DNA of 37,361 nt from DATESG01 sp035270925 (GTDB lineage Bacteria; Bacillota_I; Bacilli_A; RFN20; CAG-826), in contig DATESG010000017.1 in NCBI GenBank assembly GCA_035270925.1, positions 1 to 37,361 of the forward strand, read 5' to 3'. Of the stretch, positions 14,686-24,050 are shown in pieces. The position numbers and the translations under genes are program-made. The notes beneath the pieces are model-generated. The model had not been told where the DNA came from, ran no database searches, and was given only the letters and a program-made list of their open reading frames with translations. Within the stretch, counting starts at the first letter, position 1. Each line of letters opens with the position of its first letter.

Positions 14686-16272
14686 ATGGAAATTAATTTT
14701 ATGATTGATACCATCTCATCATTAGCCCTCGTTCTTATGATTGTTTTGTTTTTCGTCGGACTTGGTTTAGGTGCACTAGGTTTTTACTTAGTCCCTATAT
14801 TTAAATCTAAAGCTGCTTTAAAAAGATCACAAAGAATTATTCGTGATGCCGAAATTAAAGCCGAACACATTACAAAAAATGCTGAACTTGATGCTAAACA
14901 AAAGGTGATTGAGGGTAGACAAGAGCTTGAAAAAGAAGTCAAGCAAAGAAAAGCCGATCTAGCTGAGACGCAAAGGCTTATTGGAGAACGTGAGAAAGCG
15001 GTCGAACGCCGTGATTTACTATTATTAAGTAAAGAACAAAGCCTCGATGCAAAAAACGAAAATCTATCAACTAAGCTTAGACAACTAGACGAAAAAGAGT
15101 TTGATTTACAAAAGAGAATCGACTCAATTATTACTGAACTTGAACACGTCTCACAAATGACGGTTGGACAAGCCAAAGAGGAATTATACGAACGAGTTAA
15201 CGTTAAATTGAACCGTGAAATCTCAGTTTATATGAAGAATCGTGAAGATGAAGCTGAAGAAACCGCAAATGAAAAAGCGCGGGAAATTCTGGCACTTGCG
15301 ATTAATAAATATTCACAAGAAGTCACAACCGAACGTACCGTTAGTGTTGTTGCCTTACCAAATGATGAAATGAAGGGGCGGATTATTGGTCGTGAAGGCC
15401 GTAATATTAGAACGCTTGAACAACTGCTTGGTGTTGACATTCTAATTGATGACACCCCAGAAGCAATTACCGTTTCTTGCTTTGATCCAATTAGACGCGA
15501 AATCGCCCGTCGGGCCCTTGATGTCTTAATTAAAGATGGTCGTATTCAACCATCACGGATTGAAGAAGTTATCGTTAAGGTCAAAGAAGAACTTGAAGAA
15601 GTTATTCAAAAGGCCGGACGTGAAGCTGTGTTTGAGCTTGGGTTAACTAACGTTCATAAAGAGATGATTGGCTTTATTGGTCGTCTCAAATATAGAACCT
15701 CATACGGCCAAAGTGGTCTAAAACATAGTATTGAAGTTGCACACTTAGCCGGAATGATGGCCTCTGAATTGGGTATTGATCCAACTAAGGCAAAACGCGC
15801 TGGCTTATTCCACGATATCGGCAAATCTGCTGACTTCGAAATGGAAGGTTCACACGTTGAAGTCGGGGCTCGTTTGGCTCGTAAATATGGCGAACCTGAC
15901 TATGTTCTTGACGCAATCGAAAGCCATCACGGCGACAAAGAAGCTAAATTTATTTACTCACAACTTGTCATCGCGGCTGACACCCTTAGTGCGGCGAGAC
16001 CTGGTGCAAGAAGTGAAACCTTAGAAAGATATATTAAGAGAATTGAACAATTAGAGACAATTTGTAACTCATACCCATCAGTGCAAACGTCATATGCGAT
16101 GCAATCTGGTCGTGAAGTGAGAGTTATGGTTATCCCTGACAAAATCGATGACATCGGTGCTTATAATTTAGTCCGTGAAATTCGTGAAAAAATTGAAACT
16201 GAAATGACTTATCCTGGGCAAATCAAAGTTTCCGTAATCCGTGAATTTAGAGCCCAAGATATCGCCAAGTAA
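14686..16272 (+). CDS. rny: Ribonuclease Y
   Basis: Membrane-anchored endoribonuclease that starts mRNA decay in Bacillota. An N-terminal transmembrane segment (about residues 10-34) is followed by a long Lys/Glu/Arg-rich coiled coil to about residue 180, a KH domain (GRIIGREGRNIRTLEQLLGVD), and an HD domain with HSIEVAHLAG and FHDIGKS (His376/Asp377). The start at 14686 is preferred to an ATG at 14680 because GAGAGG at 14672-14677 is then 8 bases away; this gives 528 residues. ymdB follows after 6 bases. It is preceded by a long structured leader. Confidence 0.96.
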   Translation: MEINFMIDTISSLALVLMIVLFFVGLGLGALGFYLVPIFKSKAALKRSQRIIRDAEIKAEHITKNAELDAKQKVIEGRQELEKEVKQRKADLAETQRLIGEREKAVERRDLLLLSKEQSLDAKNENLSTKLRQLDEKEFDLQKRIDSIITELEHVSQMTVGQAKEELYERVNVKLNREISVYMKNREDEAEETANEKAREILALAINKYSQEVTTERTVSVVALPNDEMKGRIIGREGRNIRTLEQLLGVDILIDDTPEAITVSCFDPIRREIARRALDVLIKDGRIQPSRIEEVIVKVKEELEEVIQKAGREAVFELGLTNVHKEMIGFIGRLKYRTSYGQSGLKHSIEVAHLAGMMASELGIDPTKAKRAGLFHDIGKSADFEMEGSHVEVGARLARKYGEPDYVLDAIESHHGDKEAKFIYSQLVIAADTLSAARPGARSETLERYIKRIEQLETICNSYPSVQTSYAMQSGREVRVMVIPDKIDDIGAYNLVREIREKIETEMTYPGQIKVSVIREFRAQDIAK

Positions 16273-16278
16273 TCGCCA

Positions 16279-17058
16279 ATGCGGATCCTCTTTATTGGTG
16301 ACATTGTTGCCAAAGTTGGCCGCGATGCTGTAAAAAAAAGTTTAAAAAATCTGATAAAAGAACATCAAATTGATGTTGTAATTGCTAACGGTGAGAATGC
16401 CACGCATGGTCGCGGCCTCACCAGAAAGCATTATCAACAATTAATTGAGATGGGCATCAATGTGGTTACGTTAGGTAACCATTTTGACGATAGACAAGAA
16501 ATTCGTGATTATATCGAAAAAACGGCCGTCCTGGTCCGTCCGCTTAATCTGATTGAGCAATATCCGGGAAAAGGCAGCGTTGTGTTTACTCATAAAGGCA
16601 TAAAAATCAGGGTAACTAACTTACTTTTGGAAGCATTTATGAAACGTCCAGTTGAAAGTCCGTTCGCAAGCCTTAGCATGCTGCTTAATGAAGTTGAACC
16701 AAGTATTCATATTGTTGATGTACATGGAGAAGCAACCGCGGAGAAACTTGCGCTGGCTTATGCCTTTGACGGCCGTGTGAGCGCGATGCTAGGCACCCAT
16801 ACACATGTGCAGACTCGTGACTATCAAGTCCTACCGTTAGGAACGGCTTATATTAGTGACGTGGGGATGACTGGCCCTAAAAATGGTGTGATTGGTGTTG
16901 AAAAAAACAGTGTGATTCAAAAGATGTGGTTTAACAAAGAAACCCATTACGTTTATGATAATAAAGACGAAGGTCTCCTTAGTGCGGTTGTCATCGATGT
17001 TGATGAAGAAAGCGCGAAGGCCAAAGACATTTACCCAATATATTTGACTGTGAGATAA
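16279..17058 (+). CDS. ymdB: YmdB-family metallophosphoesterase (2',3'-cyclic nucleotide phosphodiesterase)
   Basis: Dinuclear metal phosphodiesterase; the Bacillus protein cleaves 2',3'-cAMP and affects RNase Y-linked gene expression. The 259-residue protein has FIGDIVAKVGRD, ANGENATHGRGL, TLGNHFDD, DVHGEATAEK and GTHTHVQTRD, covering the metal ligands. The usual GNHxWD reads GNHFDD. The gene sits six bases after rny, and no SD is visible before the ATG, so translation probably depends on ribosomes finishing rny. The rny-ymdB-miaB-ymcA order matches Bacillus minus the spoVS insertions. Confidence 0.93.
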   Translation: MRILFIGDIVAKVGRDAVKKSLKNLIKEHQIDVVIANGENATHGRGLTRKHYQQLIEMGINVVTLGNHFDDRQEIRDYIEKTAVLVRPLNLIEQYPGKGSVVFTHKGIKIRVTNLLLEAFMKRPVESPFASLSMLLNEVEPSIHIVDVHGEATAEKLALAYAFDGRVSAMLGTHTHVQTRDYQVLPLGTAYISDVGMTGPKNGVIGVEKNSVIQKMWFNKETHYVYDNKDEGLLSAVVIDVDEESAKAKDIYPIYLTVR

Positions 17059-17062
17059 AATT

Positions 17063-18505
17063 ATGGCATCAAAAATAATTCTTAATCGACCATCCTTAAT
17101 TAAAGCTCGTAATCGTCGTCCGCAACGGATTCAATATCAGTGTTTTAATCTTGATATTCCGGAAAAAGTGCAAGCGACTTTAAGCGGCAAATTTTACTAT
17201 ATCCACACCTATGGTTGCCAAGCTAATGTCAGAGATGAAGAATCAATGGCCGGATTACTTGAAAGTGCTGGCATGAAAAGAACAGATATGGCCGTAGATG
17301 CGAGTGTTATTATTCTTAATACATGCGCAATTAGAGCTAACGCTGAAGATAAACTATTTGGTGAAATTGGCTCAATTAAGGCGTTAAAACGTTTAAATAA
17401 GGACCTTATTGTTATTATTTCTGGCTGCATGGTTCAACAAGAAAGCGCGCTAGAAAAACTTGAAAAATCTTATCCCCAAGTTGATATTTTCTTTGGAACT
17501 AATTCAGTTCACAAGGTCCTCGAGTTAATTGATTTACATTTAAACAGTAAGAAAAAGGTTATCGACGTTAATAGCGAAGACATCACCATTTATGAAGATG
17601 TCCCCGTTGCTCGTGTTGAGGATTTTAAGGCTTTCGTTAACATTACTTATGGCTGTGATAAGTTTTGTACATACTGCATCGTCCCTTATACACGCGGAAA
17701 AGAACGGAGCCGAAAGTTTGCAGACATTCTCAATGAATGTGAAATTCTTGTGCGGTCTGGATATCAAGAAATTACTCTTGTGGGACAAAATGTTAATGCC
17801 TATGGTATAGATTTAAAGTTAGGTGAAAGTTTCGCGGATTTACTTGAAGCTGTCGCTAAACTTGGGATTCCCCGTTTACGCTTTATTACTTCTCATCCTT
17901 GGAATTTTGATGATGCGATGATTACAGTAATCGCTAAATACGATAATATCATGAAGGCCATTCACCTTCCGCTTCAATCTGGAAACAATCATATTTTAAA
18001 ATTAATGGGTCGCCGTTACAGCGTTGATTCATATTTAGAGTTAGTCGCCAAACTAAAAGCAAAAATGCCCACCGTTGCCCTTACCACGGATATTATTGTT
18101 GGTTTTCCTAATGAAACTGAAGAACAATTTGCGGATACTTTAAGAGTGTTTGAACAAGTTGGCTATAGTGGTGCCTTTACTTTTATCTATTCTCCACGCG
18201 AAGGAACTCCGGCGGCAAAAATGATAGATGATGTCACACTTGAAGCCAAGCACCAACGCTTTAATCGTCTCAAAGATCTCGTTGAAATCTCAACCGGCAA
18301 TTACGCTGCGACGCTAGTTGGGCAAATCAAGACCGTCCTAGTTGATGGTGCGAGTAAGAAAAACGATCAAGTTTTAAGTGGTTTTACTGAAGAAAACAAG
18401 GTTGTACACTTTATTGGGCGTGAAGACTTGGTCGGCAAAATTGTTAAGGTTAAAATTTTGGCAAGTCACGTTTATCACCTTGAAGGAGCACTCGTTAATG
18501 AATAA
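17063..18505 (+). CDS. miaB: tRNA-2-methylthio-N6-dimethylallyladenosine synthase MiaB
   Basis: Radical SAM enzyme that adds a methylthio group to i6A37 in tRNAs, using the product of MiaA, which is also in the window. The N-terminal UPF0004 domain has three cysteines (YGCQANVRDEE, NTCAIRANA, SGCMVQQE) for the auxiliary [4Fe-4S] cluster. The radical SAM motif YGCDKFCTYC holds Cys198, Cys202 and Cys205. A C-terminal TRAM domain covers about the last 65 residues. The 480-residue length is normal. It overlaps ymcA by ATGAATAA (18498-18505). Confidence 0.96.
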   Translation: MASKIILNRPSLIKARNRRPQRIQYQCFNLDIPEKVQATLSGKFYYIHTYGCQANVRDEESMAGLLESAGMKRTDMAVDASVIILNTCAIRANAEDKLFGEIGSIKALKRLNKDLIVIISGCMVQQESALEKLEKSYPQVDIFFGTNSVHKVLELIDLHLNSKKKVIDVNSEDITIYEDVPVARVEDFKAFVNITYGCDKFCTYCIVPYTRGKERSRKFADILNECEILVRSGYQEITLVGQNVNAYGIDLKLGESFADLLEAVAKLGIPRLRFITSHPWNFDDAMITVIAKYDNIMKAIHLPLQSGNNHILKLMGRRYSVDSYLELVAKLKAKMPTVALTTDIIVGFPNETEEQFADTLRVFEQVGYSGAFTFIYSPREGTPAAKMIDDVTLEAKHQRFNRLKDLVEISTGNYAATLVGQIKTVLVDGASKKNDQVLSGFTEENKVVHFIGREDLVGKIVKVKILASHVYHLEGALVNE

Positions 18506-18809
18506 AATTAGCCTGAAAATTGATGAACTGGCCGCTAGTTTTTTTGAACTAGAACTCGTGAAAGAATATTTTAATGCGGTTGATTTAATCAATGAAAACA
18601 CTGCCTTACTTGACTTAAGTGAGAGGGTAAAAAAGTTACAAAGAATGATGACGTTACATGTTTCAAAAGAGGCGGAATATGAAAAATTTAAACTTGAATA
18701 TGAAACAAGTCTTAACGAATATAATTCTCACCCCTACATTGTTAATTACACTTATTTAAAAAACGAGGTTGAAGATTTATTATCACAGATGAAAAAGATT
18801 ATCGAATAG
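18498..18809 (+). CDS. ymcA: YmcA/YlbF family protein (RicA-like)
   Basis: Helical protein of the Com_YlbF family; in Bacillus, YmcA forms the Y-complex with YlbF and YaaT and modulates RNase Y. The call rests on position between miaB and mutS and on the all-helical, charge-rich 103-residue sequence with a VNYTYLKNEVEDLL end. The start ATG at 18498 is preferred over ATGs farther upstream that lie inside miaB; GAAGGAG (18482-18488) is its SD. It is shorter than Bacillus YmcA and has no cysteine at all, so it cannot supply ligands for the [4Fe-4S] clusters reported for the Bacillus complex. A terminator follows. Confidence 0.82.
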   Translation: MNKISLKIDELAASFFELELVKEYFNAVDLINENTALLDLSERVKKLQRMMTLHVSKEAEYEKFKLEYETSLNEYNSHPYIVNYTYLKNEVEDLLSQMKKIIE

Positions 18810-18813
18810 CTAG

Positions 18814-18842
18814 AGTCGCAATATAATATTGCGGCTTTTTTA
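18814..18842 (+). terminator. Terminator of the rny-ymdB-miaB-ymcA operon
   Basis: A 10-bp stem AGTCGCAATA (18814-18823) pairs with TATTGCGGCT (18827-18836) with one G-T pair and a 3-base loop, followed by TTTTTTA. Confidence 0.88.
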
Positions 18843-18861
18843 TTAGTCTTACTAGTAAGTA

Positions 18862-18870
18862 TGTTAAAAT
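18862..18870 (+). promoter_or_regulatory. Extended -10 promoter of mutS
   Basis: TGTTAAAAT: -10 TAAAAT (18865-18870) with upstream TG. Predicted +1 near 18877 gives a 16-base leader with GAGGG as SD. No clear -35. Confidence 0.5.
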
Positions 18871-18892
18871 ATGCTTTATTAGAGGGCTTAAT

Positions 18893-21424
18893 ATGGATAC
18901 AGTAAATTACACACCAATGATTATGCAATATTTAGAAATTAAGAAGGAAAATCCCGGCGTTTTAATCATGTTTAGACTCGGCGATTTTTATGAATTCTTT
19001 TTTGAAGATGCGATTTTAGCGAGTAAAACACTACAACTAGTACTCACCAAAAAAGCCGCGGGAAATGGTCAAAAGATTCCGATGTGTGGTATTCCTTATC
19101 ATGCTTCTGCAAGTTACTTGCAAAAGCTTGTAAGTGCCGGACATAAAGTCGGGATCGTTGAGCAACTTGAAGACCCCGCTTTAGCTAAAGGTTTAGTCGA
19201 ACGTGGCATTGTTCAAATTGTCACGCCGGGTGCGGTCATCGATTTTGATGAAACTCATAATAACTTTATTGTCGCCATTGATGAAACCCTCGTTGATTAC
19301 GCAATCTGTTTTGCCGATGTCTCAACTGGTGACATTTCCGTAATTAGACTTGATAAATCTAGTAGCAGTCTGGCTAACTTTATTAGTAATTTAGGATCTA
19401 AAGAAATTGTCGTTGGGACGATGTTTGATCCAAAGTTACTAAAAAAACTCCAACAAGTTTATAACGTCGTTGTCAGTTTTGAAGATGACAACAACCTCCG
19501 TAATCAATATCAAGAGCTATTTGTCCATGTTAAAGATACGGGCTTGATGCGCGTGGCCGCTCGCTTGATTAACTATCTTGTTAAAATCGAAAGACGTGAA
19601 TTAGGATATTTTAAATTAATCAATGTTTCTAAACCTAGTGATTACCTACAAATTGATGCCTTTAGTCGTGTGAATTTAGAACTAACTAGAACAATCAGAA
19701 GTGAAGATAAATTTGGCTCACTCTTTTGGTTGTTAGATAATACGAAAACGGCGATGGGCCGGCGACTCCTTAAAAATTACATTAATCAACCCCTTTGTGA
19801 GCTTGCTAAAATTTATCGACGCCAACTAATTATTGATGCGTTGACCGTTAATTTCATCACCCGCGAAGAAGTTAAAGCGAGTCTTGAAGATATTTACGAC
19901 TTTGAACGAATTATCGCGCGCATTAGTTTTGGCAATGCAAATCCAAAAGAACTCTTAAGATTAAAGGCGTCGCTACGAGCGTTTGAAGATATTAGAGCCA
20001 AGATTATAAAACTAGATAACCCAGAGTTAACCCAGTTGGTTGAACGTGCTTTTGATAGTTTTGCCCTTATTGAACTTTTGGAAAAAGCCATTAGTGAGGA
20101 TGCCCCGCTTGTGATTGCAAACGGCGACGTTTTTAATTTTGGTTATGATAAAGATTTAGATCAACTTATTAAAATCAGTAAAAATAGCCGCCAGTTTATT
20201 CTTGACTTAGAAGAACAAGAAAAGGCAAAAACCGGAATTAAAAATCTAAAAATTGGCTATAACCGTGTCTTTGGTTATTACATCGAAGTCACTAACTCCC
20301 AACTTGAATTAGTCAAAGATGAATATGGATATATTCGTAAACAAACAACTAAAAATGGCGAACGCTATATTAATGAAACATTAAAGGATAAAGAAGCACA
20401 AATTCTGAGTGCGGAAGAACGCCGTGGTGAGCTAGAGAAACATCTCTACCAAGAACTTTTAAGCGAAATTAAAAAATATACCCGTAAAATTCAAGCGATT
20501 GCCGATATTGTCGCCGAACTTGATGTGATGGTTAGTTTAACAGGGGTCTCAATTGATCATAATTTTAAGAAACCAACCTTTAATCAAAGTCGGACAATAC
20601 TTGTTAAAGCTGGCCGCCATCCAGTTGTGGATACGGTCTTAAAGAAAAATAAATACGTCGCCAACGACATAATTATGGATCATAAGGTTGATATTTTGTT
20701 AATTACCGGCCCGAACATGGGTGGCAAATCAACCTATATGCGGCAATTAGCCCTTATTATTGTCCTTGCCCAGATGGGATGTTTTGTCCCGGCAGAATCC
20801 GCTAATTTGATGGTTTTTGATCAAATTTTCACACGGATTGGTGCAAGTGATGATCTTGTGAGTGGACAATCAACTTTCATGGTGGAAATGAGTGAAGCTA
20901 ACGTTGCCCTTCGTAACTCAACGGAGAATTCACTTTTAATCTTTGATGAAATTGGACGTGGTACGGCAACTTATGACGGGATGGCTTTAGCGCAAGCAAT
21001 GATTGAATATGTCGCTAGTAATATTAAGGCGAAGACCGTTTTTTCAACGCACTATCATGAACTCACCTTCCTTGATACACAAATAGAAAATCTCAAAAAT
21101 ATTCATGTTGAAGTTAAAGAAAATAAGGATGATATCACTTTCCTTTATAAAGTAAAAGAAGGACCAATGAATAAATCATATGGGATTAATGTGGCAACCC
21201 TCGCGGATTTACCTTATCCAATCATTAAACGCGCGAAAGAGGTCCTTGCACAGTTAGAAACTAGTGAACACCTGAATGTTCGCGCCCATATAGATAAACC
21301 TGTCCAAGCGCTTGATAAGGTGTTAATTGATGAATTAAAAGCGATTGATCCTAATCGTCTAACTCCACTTCAAGCACTAGACGCTCTAGTTAAAATTAAG
21401 CAAAGGATGGAACAAGATGAATAA
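18893..21424 (+). CDS. mutS: DNA mismatch repair protein MutS
   Basis: Recognises mismatches as a dimeric clamp. The N-terminal mismatch-binding domain has the Phe-x-Glu motif in RLGDFYEFFFEDA. Connector, lever and clamp domains fill the middle. The ATPase has Walker A GPNMGGKST at residues 606-614, FDEIGRGTATYDGMALA and STHYHEL. The last ~40 residues include a C-terminal dimerisation-like tail (NRLTPLQALDALVKIK). The 843-residue length is normal for the MutS1 class. It overlaps mutL by ATGAATAA (21417-21424). Confidence 0.98.
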   Translation: MDTVNYTPMIMQYLEIKKENPGVLIMFRLGDFYEFFFEDAILASKTLQLVLTKKAAGNGQKIPMCGIPYHASASYLQKLVSAGHKVGIVEQLEDPALAKGLVERGIVQIVTPGAVIDFDETHNNFIVAIDETLVDYAICFADVSTGDISVIRLDKSSSSLANFISNLGSKEIVVGTMFDPKLLKKLQQVYNVVVSFEDDNNLRNQYQELFVHVKDTGLMRVAARLINYLVKIERRELGYFKLINVSKPSDYLQIDAFSRVNLELTRTIRSEDKFGSLFWLLDNTKTAMGRRLLKNYINQPLCELAKIYRRQLIIDALTVNFITREEVKASLEDIYDFERIIARISFGNANPKELLRLKASLRAFEDIRAKIIKLDNPELTQLVERAFDSFALIELLEKAISEDAPLVIANGDVFNFGYDKDLDQLIKISKNSRQFILDLEEQEKAKTGIKNLKIGYNRVFGYYIEVTNSQLELVKDEYGYIRKQTTKNGERYINETLKDKEAQILSAEERRGELEKHLYQELLSEIKKYTRKIQAIADIVAELDVMVSLTGVSIDHNFKKPTFNQSRTILVKAGRHPVVDTVLKKNKYVANDIIMDHKVDILLITGPNMGGKSTYMRQLALIIVLAQMGCFVPAESANLMVFDQIFTRIGASDDLVSGQSTFMVEMSEANVALRNSTENSLLIFDEIGRGTATYDGMALAQAMIEYVASNIKAKTVFSTHYHELTFLDTQIENLKNIHVEVKENKDDITFLYKVKEGPMNKSYGINVATLADLPYPIIKRAKEVLAQLETSEHLNVRAHIDKPVQALDKVLIDELKAIDPNRLTPLQALDALVKIKQRMEQDE

Positions 21425-23171
21425 AATTCATGTTTTAGATATTAATCTTGCCAACCAAATTGCTGCCGGTGAAGTAATTGAGCGTCCCGCCAGTGTTGTT
21501 AAAGAACTAGTTGAGAATGCAATTGATGCGCATGCAAAATCAATTTTAATTAAAGCCGATAATGCGGGCCGTACTTTTATTAGTGTTGAAGATGATGGAG
21601 ATGGAATGGGTCGACTTGACGCCAAAACTTCTTTTTTGCGCCACGCGACCAGTAAAATTTATGATCAATTTGATTTATTTAGAATTAAGACACTTGGCTT
21701 TCGCGGAGAAGCCCTAGCTTCGATAGCGGCAATTAGCCAAGTGAAAATGATTACAAGTGATGGGGAAGTTGTTGGCAGTGAAATCAATATTTCGGGTGAG
21801 GATATGCTCATTAGTGATGCTCCCTTACGTAAGGGCACCTTAATTGAAGTAAGAGAATTATTTTATAATACCCCAGCCCGGCTTAAGTACTTAAAAAGTG
21901 ACTACACTGAAACTAGCGCAATTATTGATGCAGTATCGCGCCTAGCGCTTGCTCATAGTGATGTCGCTATCACGTTATTTATTGATGATAAATTACGGCT
22001 GAAAACCTCCGGACGTGCTAATTTACATGAAACAATCATGAATATTTATGGCGTCTTTACTGCCAAACATTTGGTCGCGTATAAGATAGAAACTCCAGAC
22101 TTTAAAGTTACCGGTTATTTAGGTAAAGGTGAACTTGCTAGGTCTAATCGGTATGGAATTATTACGAACCTCAATGGTCGTAATGTTTATATGCCGAAGG
22201 TGCAAACCGCAATCATTAATGCATATCATGATTTTCTTGCCGATACTCGTTATCCCTTTGTGGTCCTTGACTTAGAAATTGAACCTGGTTTAGTGGATGT
22301 TAATGTTCACCCCAGTAAACGAGAGGTAAGATTTTCCAAAGAAAACGAATTAAATGAGATGTTAATTCGCACCATCCCAACGTTTTTGCTAGATCAAGAT
22401 TTAATTTTTGATCCACATCCGGAAAAATATCAACCACAAGAAGTGGTCGCACGTCCGTATGTAGAGCAAACCCAATTTGATTTTTCTCATAAAAATTCCG
22501 CAATCGAAAACGTTCCGCAAGAACAGTTTTTAAAAATGAGCGATATAGTTGAAAAAGCCCCTGAAGCGGAAGTCCGCCAAAAACCCCGGCAACGAATTAC
22601 TTCAATCGCCCAGTTAAATCTTACTTACTTAGTATGTGAAGATGGCGAAGGCGGTTTTTACCTAATTGATCAACACGCCGCTGCAGAACGGATTAATTAT
22701 GAAAAGTTCCAAACCGAACTCAATCTTAACTTAAAAGTTAAACGGCCGTTAATTCCGCTAGTACTAGATTATTCCTTGTCGGAAATTTCAGCATTTGATG
22801 AAGAAAAGCTTCAAGCACTCGCAAGTGTTGGAATTGTGCTTGAACCATTTGGCAATTCGAGTTTTAGAGTCGTGGAAGTGCCATTATGGACTGAAGAATA
22901 CGATGAGAAGATTTATGTAACATCGATGATTGAACAAGTTTTACAAAACGGCGTAACCAATCAATCGCAAGTAAGAACCGATGCGATTGCAACAATGGCA
23001 TGTAAAGCTTCAATCAAAGCCAACATGAGATTAAGTATTGCTGAACAACAAATCTTAGTGGATATGCTCTTTAAAACTAAAAACCCATACACTTGTCCCC
23101 ATGGTCGCCCAACGATTATTCAATTCAATAAGTATCAAATAGAAAAAATGTTCAAGAGGACAGGCGTATGA
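21417..23171 (+). CDS. mutL: DNA mismatch repair endonuclease MutL
   Basis: Partner of MutS. The N-terminal GHKL ATPase has ELVENAIDAHA, EDDGDGM and GFRGEALASI. The C-terminal dimerisation domain carries the endonuclease motif DQHAAAERINYE (DQHAx2Ex4E), plus ACKASIK and CPHGRPT, all of the zinc/metal site. It therefore belongs to the nicking type used by bacteria that lack MutH. The 584-residue length has a shorter linker than many homologues. The stop is TGA and overlaps the miaA ATG by 4 bases. Confidence 0.97.
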   Translation: MNKIHVLDINLANQIAAGEVIERPASVVKELVENAIDAHAKSILIKADNAGRTFISVEDDGDGMGRLDAKTSFLRHATSKIYDQFDLFRIKTLGFRGEALASIAAISQVKMITSDGEVVGSEINISGEDMLISDAPLRKGTLIEVRELFYNTPARLKYLKSDYTETSAIIDAVSRLALAHSDVAITLFIDDKLRLKTSGRANLHETIMNIYGVFTAKHLVAYKIETPDFKVTGYLGKGELARSNRYGIITNLNGRNVYMPKVQTAIINAYHDFLADTRYPFVVLDLEIEPGLVDVNVHPSKREVRFSKENELNEMLIRTIPTFLLDQDLIFDPHPEKYQPQEVVARPYVEQTQFDFSHKNSAIENVPQEQFLKMSDIVEKAPEAEVRQKPRQRITSIAQLNLTYLVCEDGEGGFYLIDQHAAAERINYEKFQTELNLNLKVKRPLIPLVLDYSLSEISAFDEEKLQALASVGIVLEPFGNSSFRVVEVPLWTEEYDEKIYVTSMIEQVLQNGVTNQSQVRTDAIATMACKASIKANMRLSIAEQQILVDMLFKTKNPYTCPHGRPTIIQFNKYQIEKMFKRTGV

Positions 23172-24049
23172 TCTATATCATCGGTGGTCAAACCGCAAGT
23201 GGTAAGACAGAACTTGCGCTAGAATTCGCGCAAAAAATTGGTGCTCATATTATTAATGGTGACGCTTTTCAAGTGTATCGGCGTTTAGATATTGGCACAG
23301 CTAAGGCTAGCAAAGAAGAACAAAGTTTAGTTCCTCATCACCTTATCGATATTGTTGATATTAATGAAGCCTTTAGTATTTTTGAATATCAAGAATTAGC
23401 CCGCAAAATTATTGATCGTTTAGTGGCCAAAAACATCCCAGTAGTGATTGTTGGTGGAAGCGGCCTTTACATTCGCAGTGTCCTATTTGATTATCGTTTT
23501 AGCCCAAACAGTGAAGCAGATATGGCGAGATTTGAGAAAATGGATAATTATCGCTTACATCAATATCTAGCCTCAATTGACGAAATAAGTGCGGAAAAAA
23601 TCCACTTTAATAATCGCCGTCGCGTCTTAAGAGCAATCGAGATTTATCTTCAAACTGGTCTCAGCAAAAGTGCGCTCGAACTAGAGCAGAGTAAACAACC
23701 ATATTATCCTTATACGATGGTGATGGTTGATTGGGATAAAGAACAATTGGATGCTCGCATTCTTGAAAGAATCCGGTTAATGTTTGCACAAGGCTTAAGA
23801 AGTGAACTTGCGGAGTTACTCGAAACATTTCCAAGTAGTTCACCAGGCTTTAGAGCAATTGGTTATAAAGAAATGATTGAAAACGCTAATTATAGTGATG
23901 AACAATTAATTGACCTTATTAATAAAAACACAATCCATTACGCTAAACGCCAAAAGACTTTCTTCAAAAATCAATTTAACATCAGCTCCTTTACAAAACG
24001 TGAAGAGGCCCTTGAATTTTTATTAGACACGTTTAAAGGAGCATTATAA
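23168..24049 (+). CDS. miaA: tRNA dimethylallyltransferase MiaA
   Basis: Adds a dimethylallyl group to A37 of tRNAs that read codons starting with U; MiaB then thiomethylates the product. The P-loop GQTASGKT is at residues 7-14, followed by INGDAFQVYRRLDIGTAK (the usual INGDSMQVY reads INGDAFQVY), the GGSGLYIRS motif, RRRVLRAIE, and GFRAIGYKE near the end. The 293-residue length is normal. Position after mutL matches many Bacillota. fhs starts 1 base after its stop. Confidence 0.96.
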   Translation: MIYIIGGQTASGKTELALEFAQKIGAHIINGDAFQVYRRLDIGTAKASKEEQSLVPHHLIDIVDINEAFSIFEYQELARKIIDRLVAKNIPVVIVGGSGLYIRSVLFDYRFSPNSEADMARFEKMDNYRLHQYLASIDEISAEKIHFNNRRRVLRAIEIYLQTGLSKSALELEQSKQPYYPYTMVMVDWDKEQLDARILERIRLMFAQGLRSELAELLETFPSSSPGFRAIGYKEMIENANYSDEQLIDLINKNTIHYAKRQKTFFKNQFNISSFTKREEALEFLLDTFKGAL

Positions 24050-24050
24050 G

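Noticed and set aside
18378..18497. 40-codon N-terminal extension of ymcA
   Set aside because: It reads through miaB in another frame; the ATG at 18498 has a well-placed SD and begins the family-like helix.
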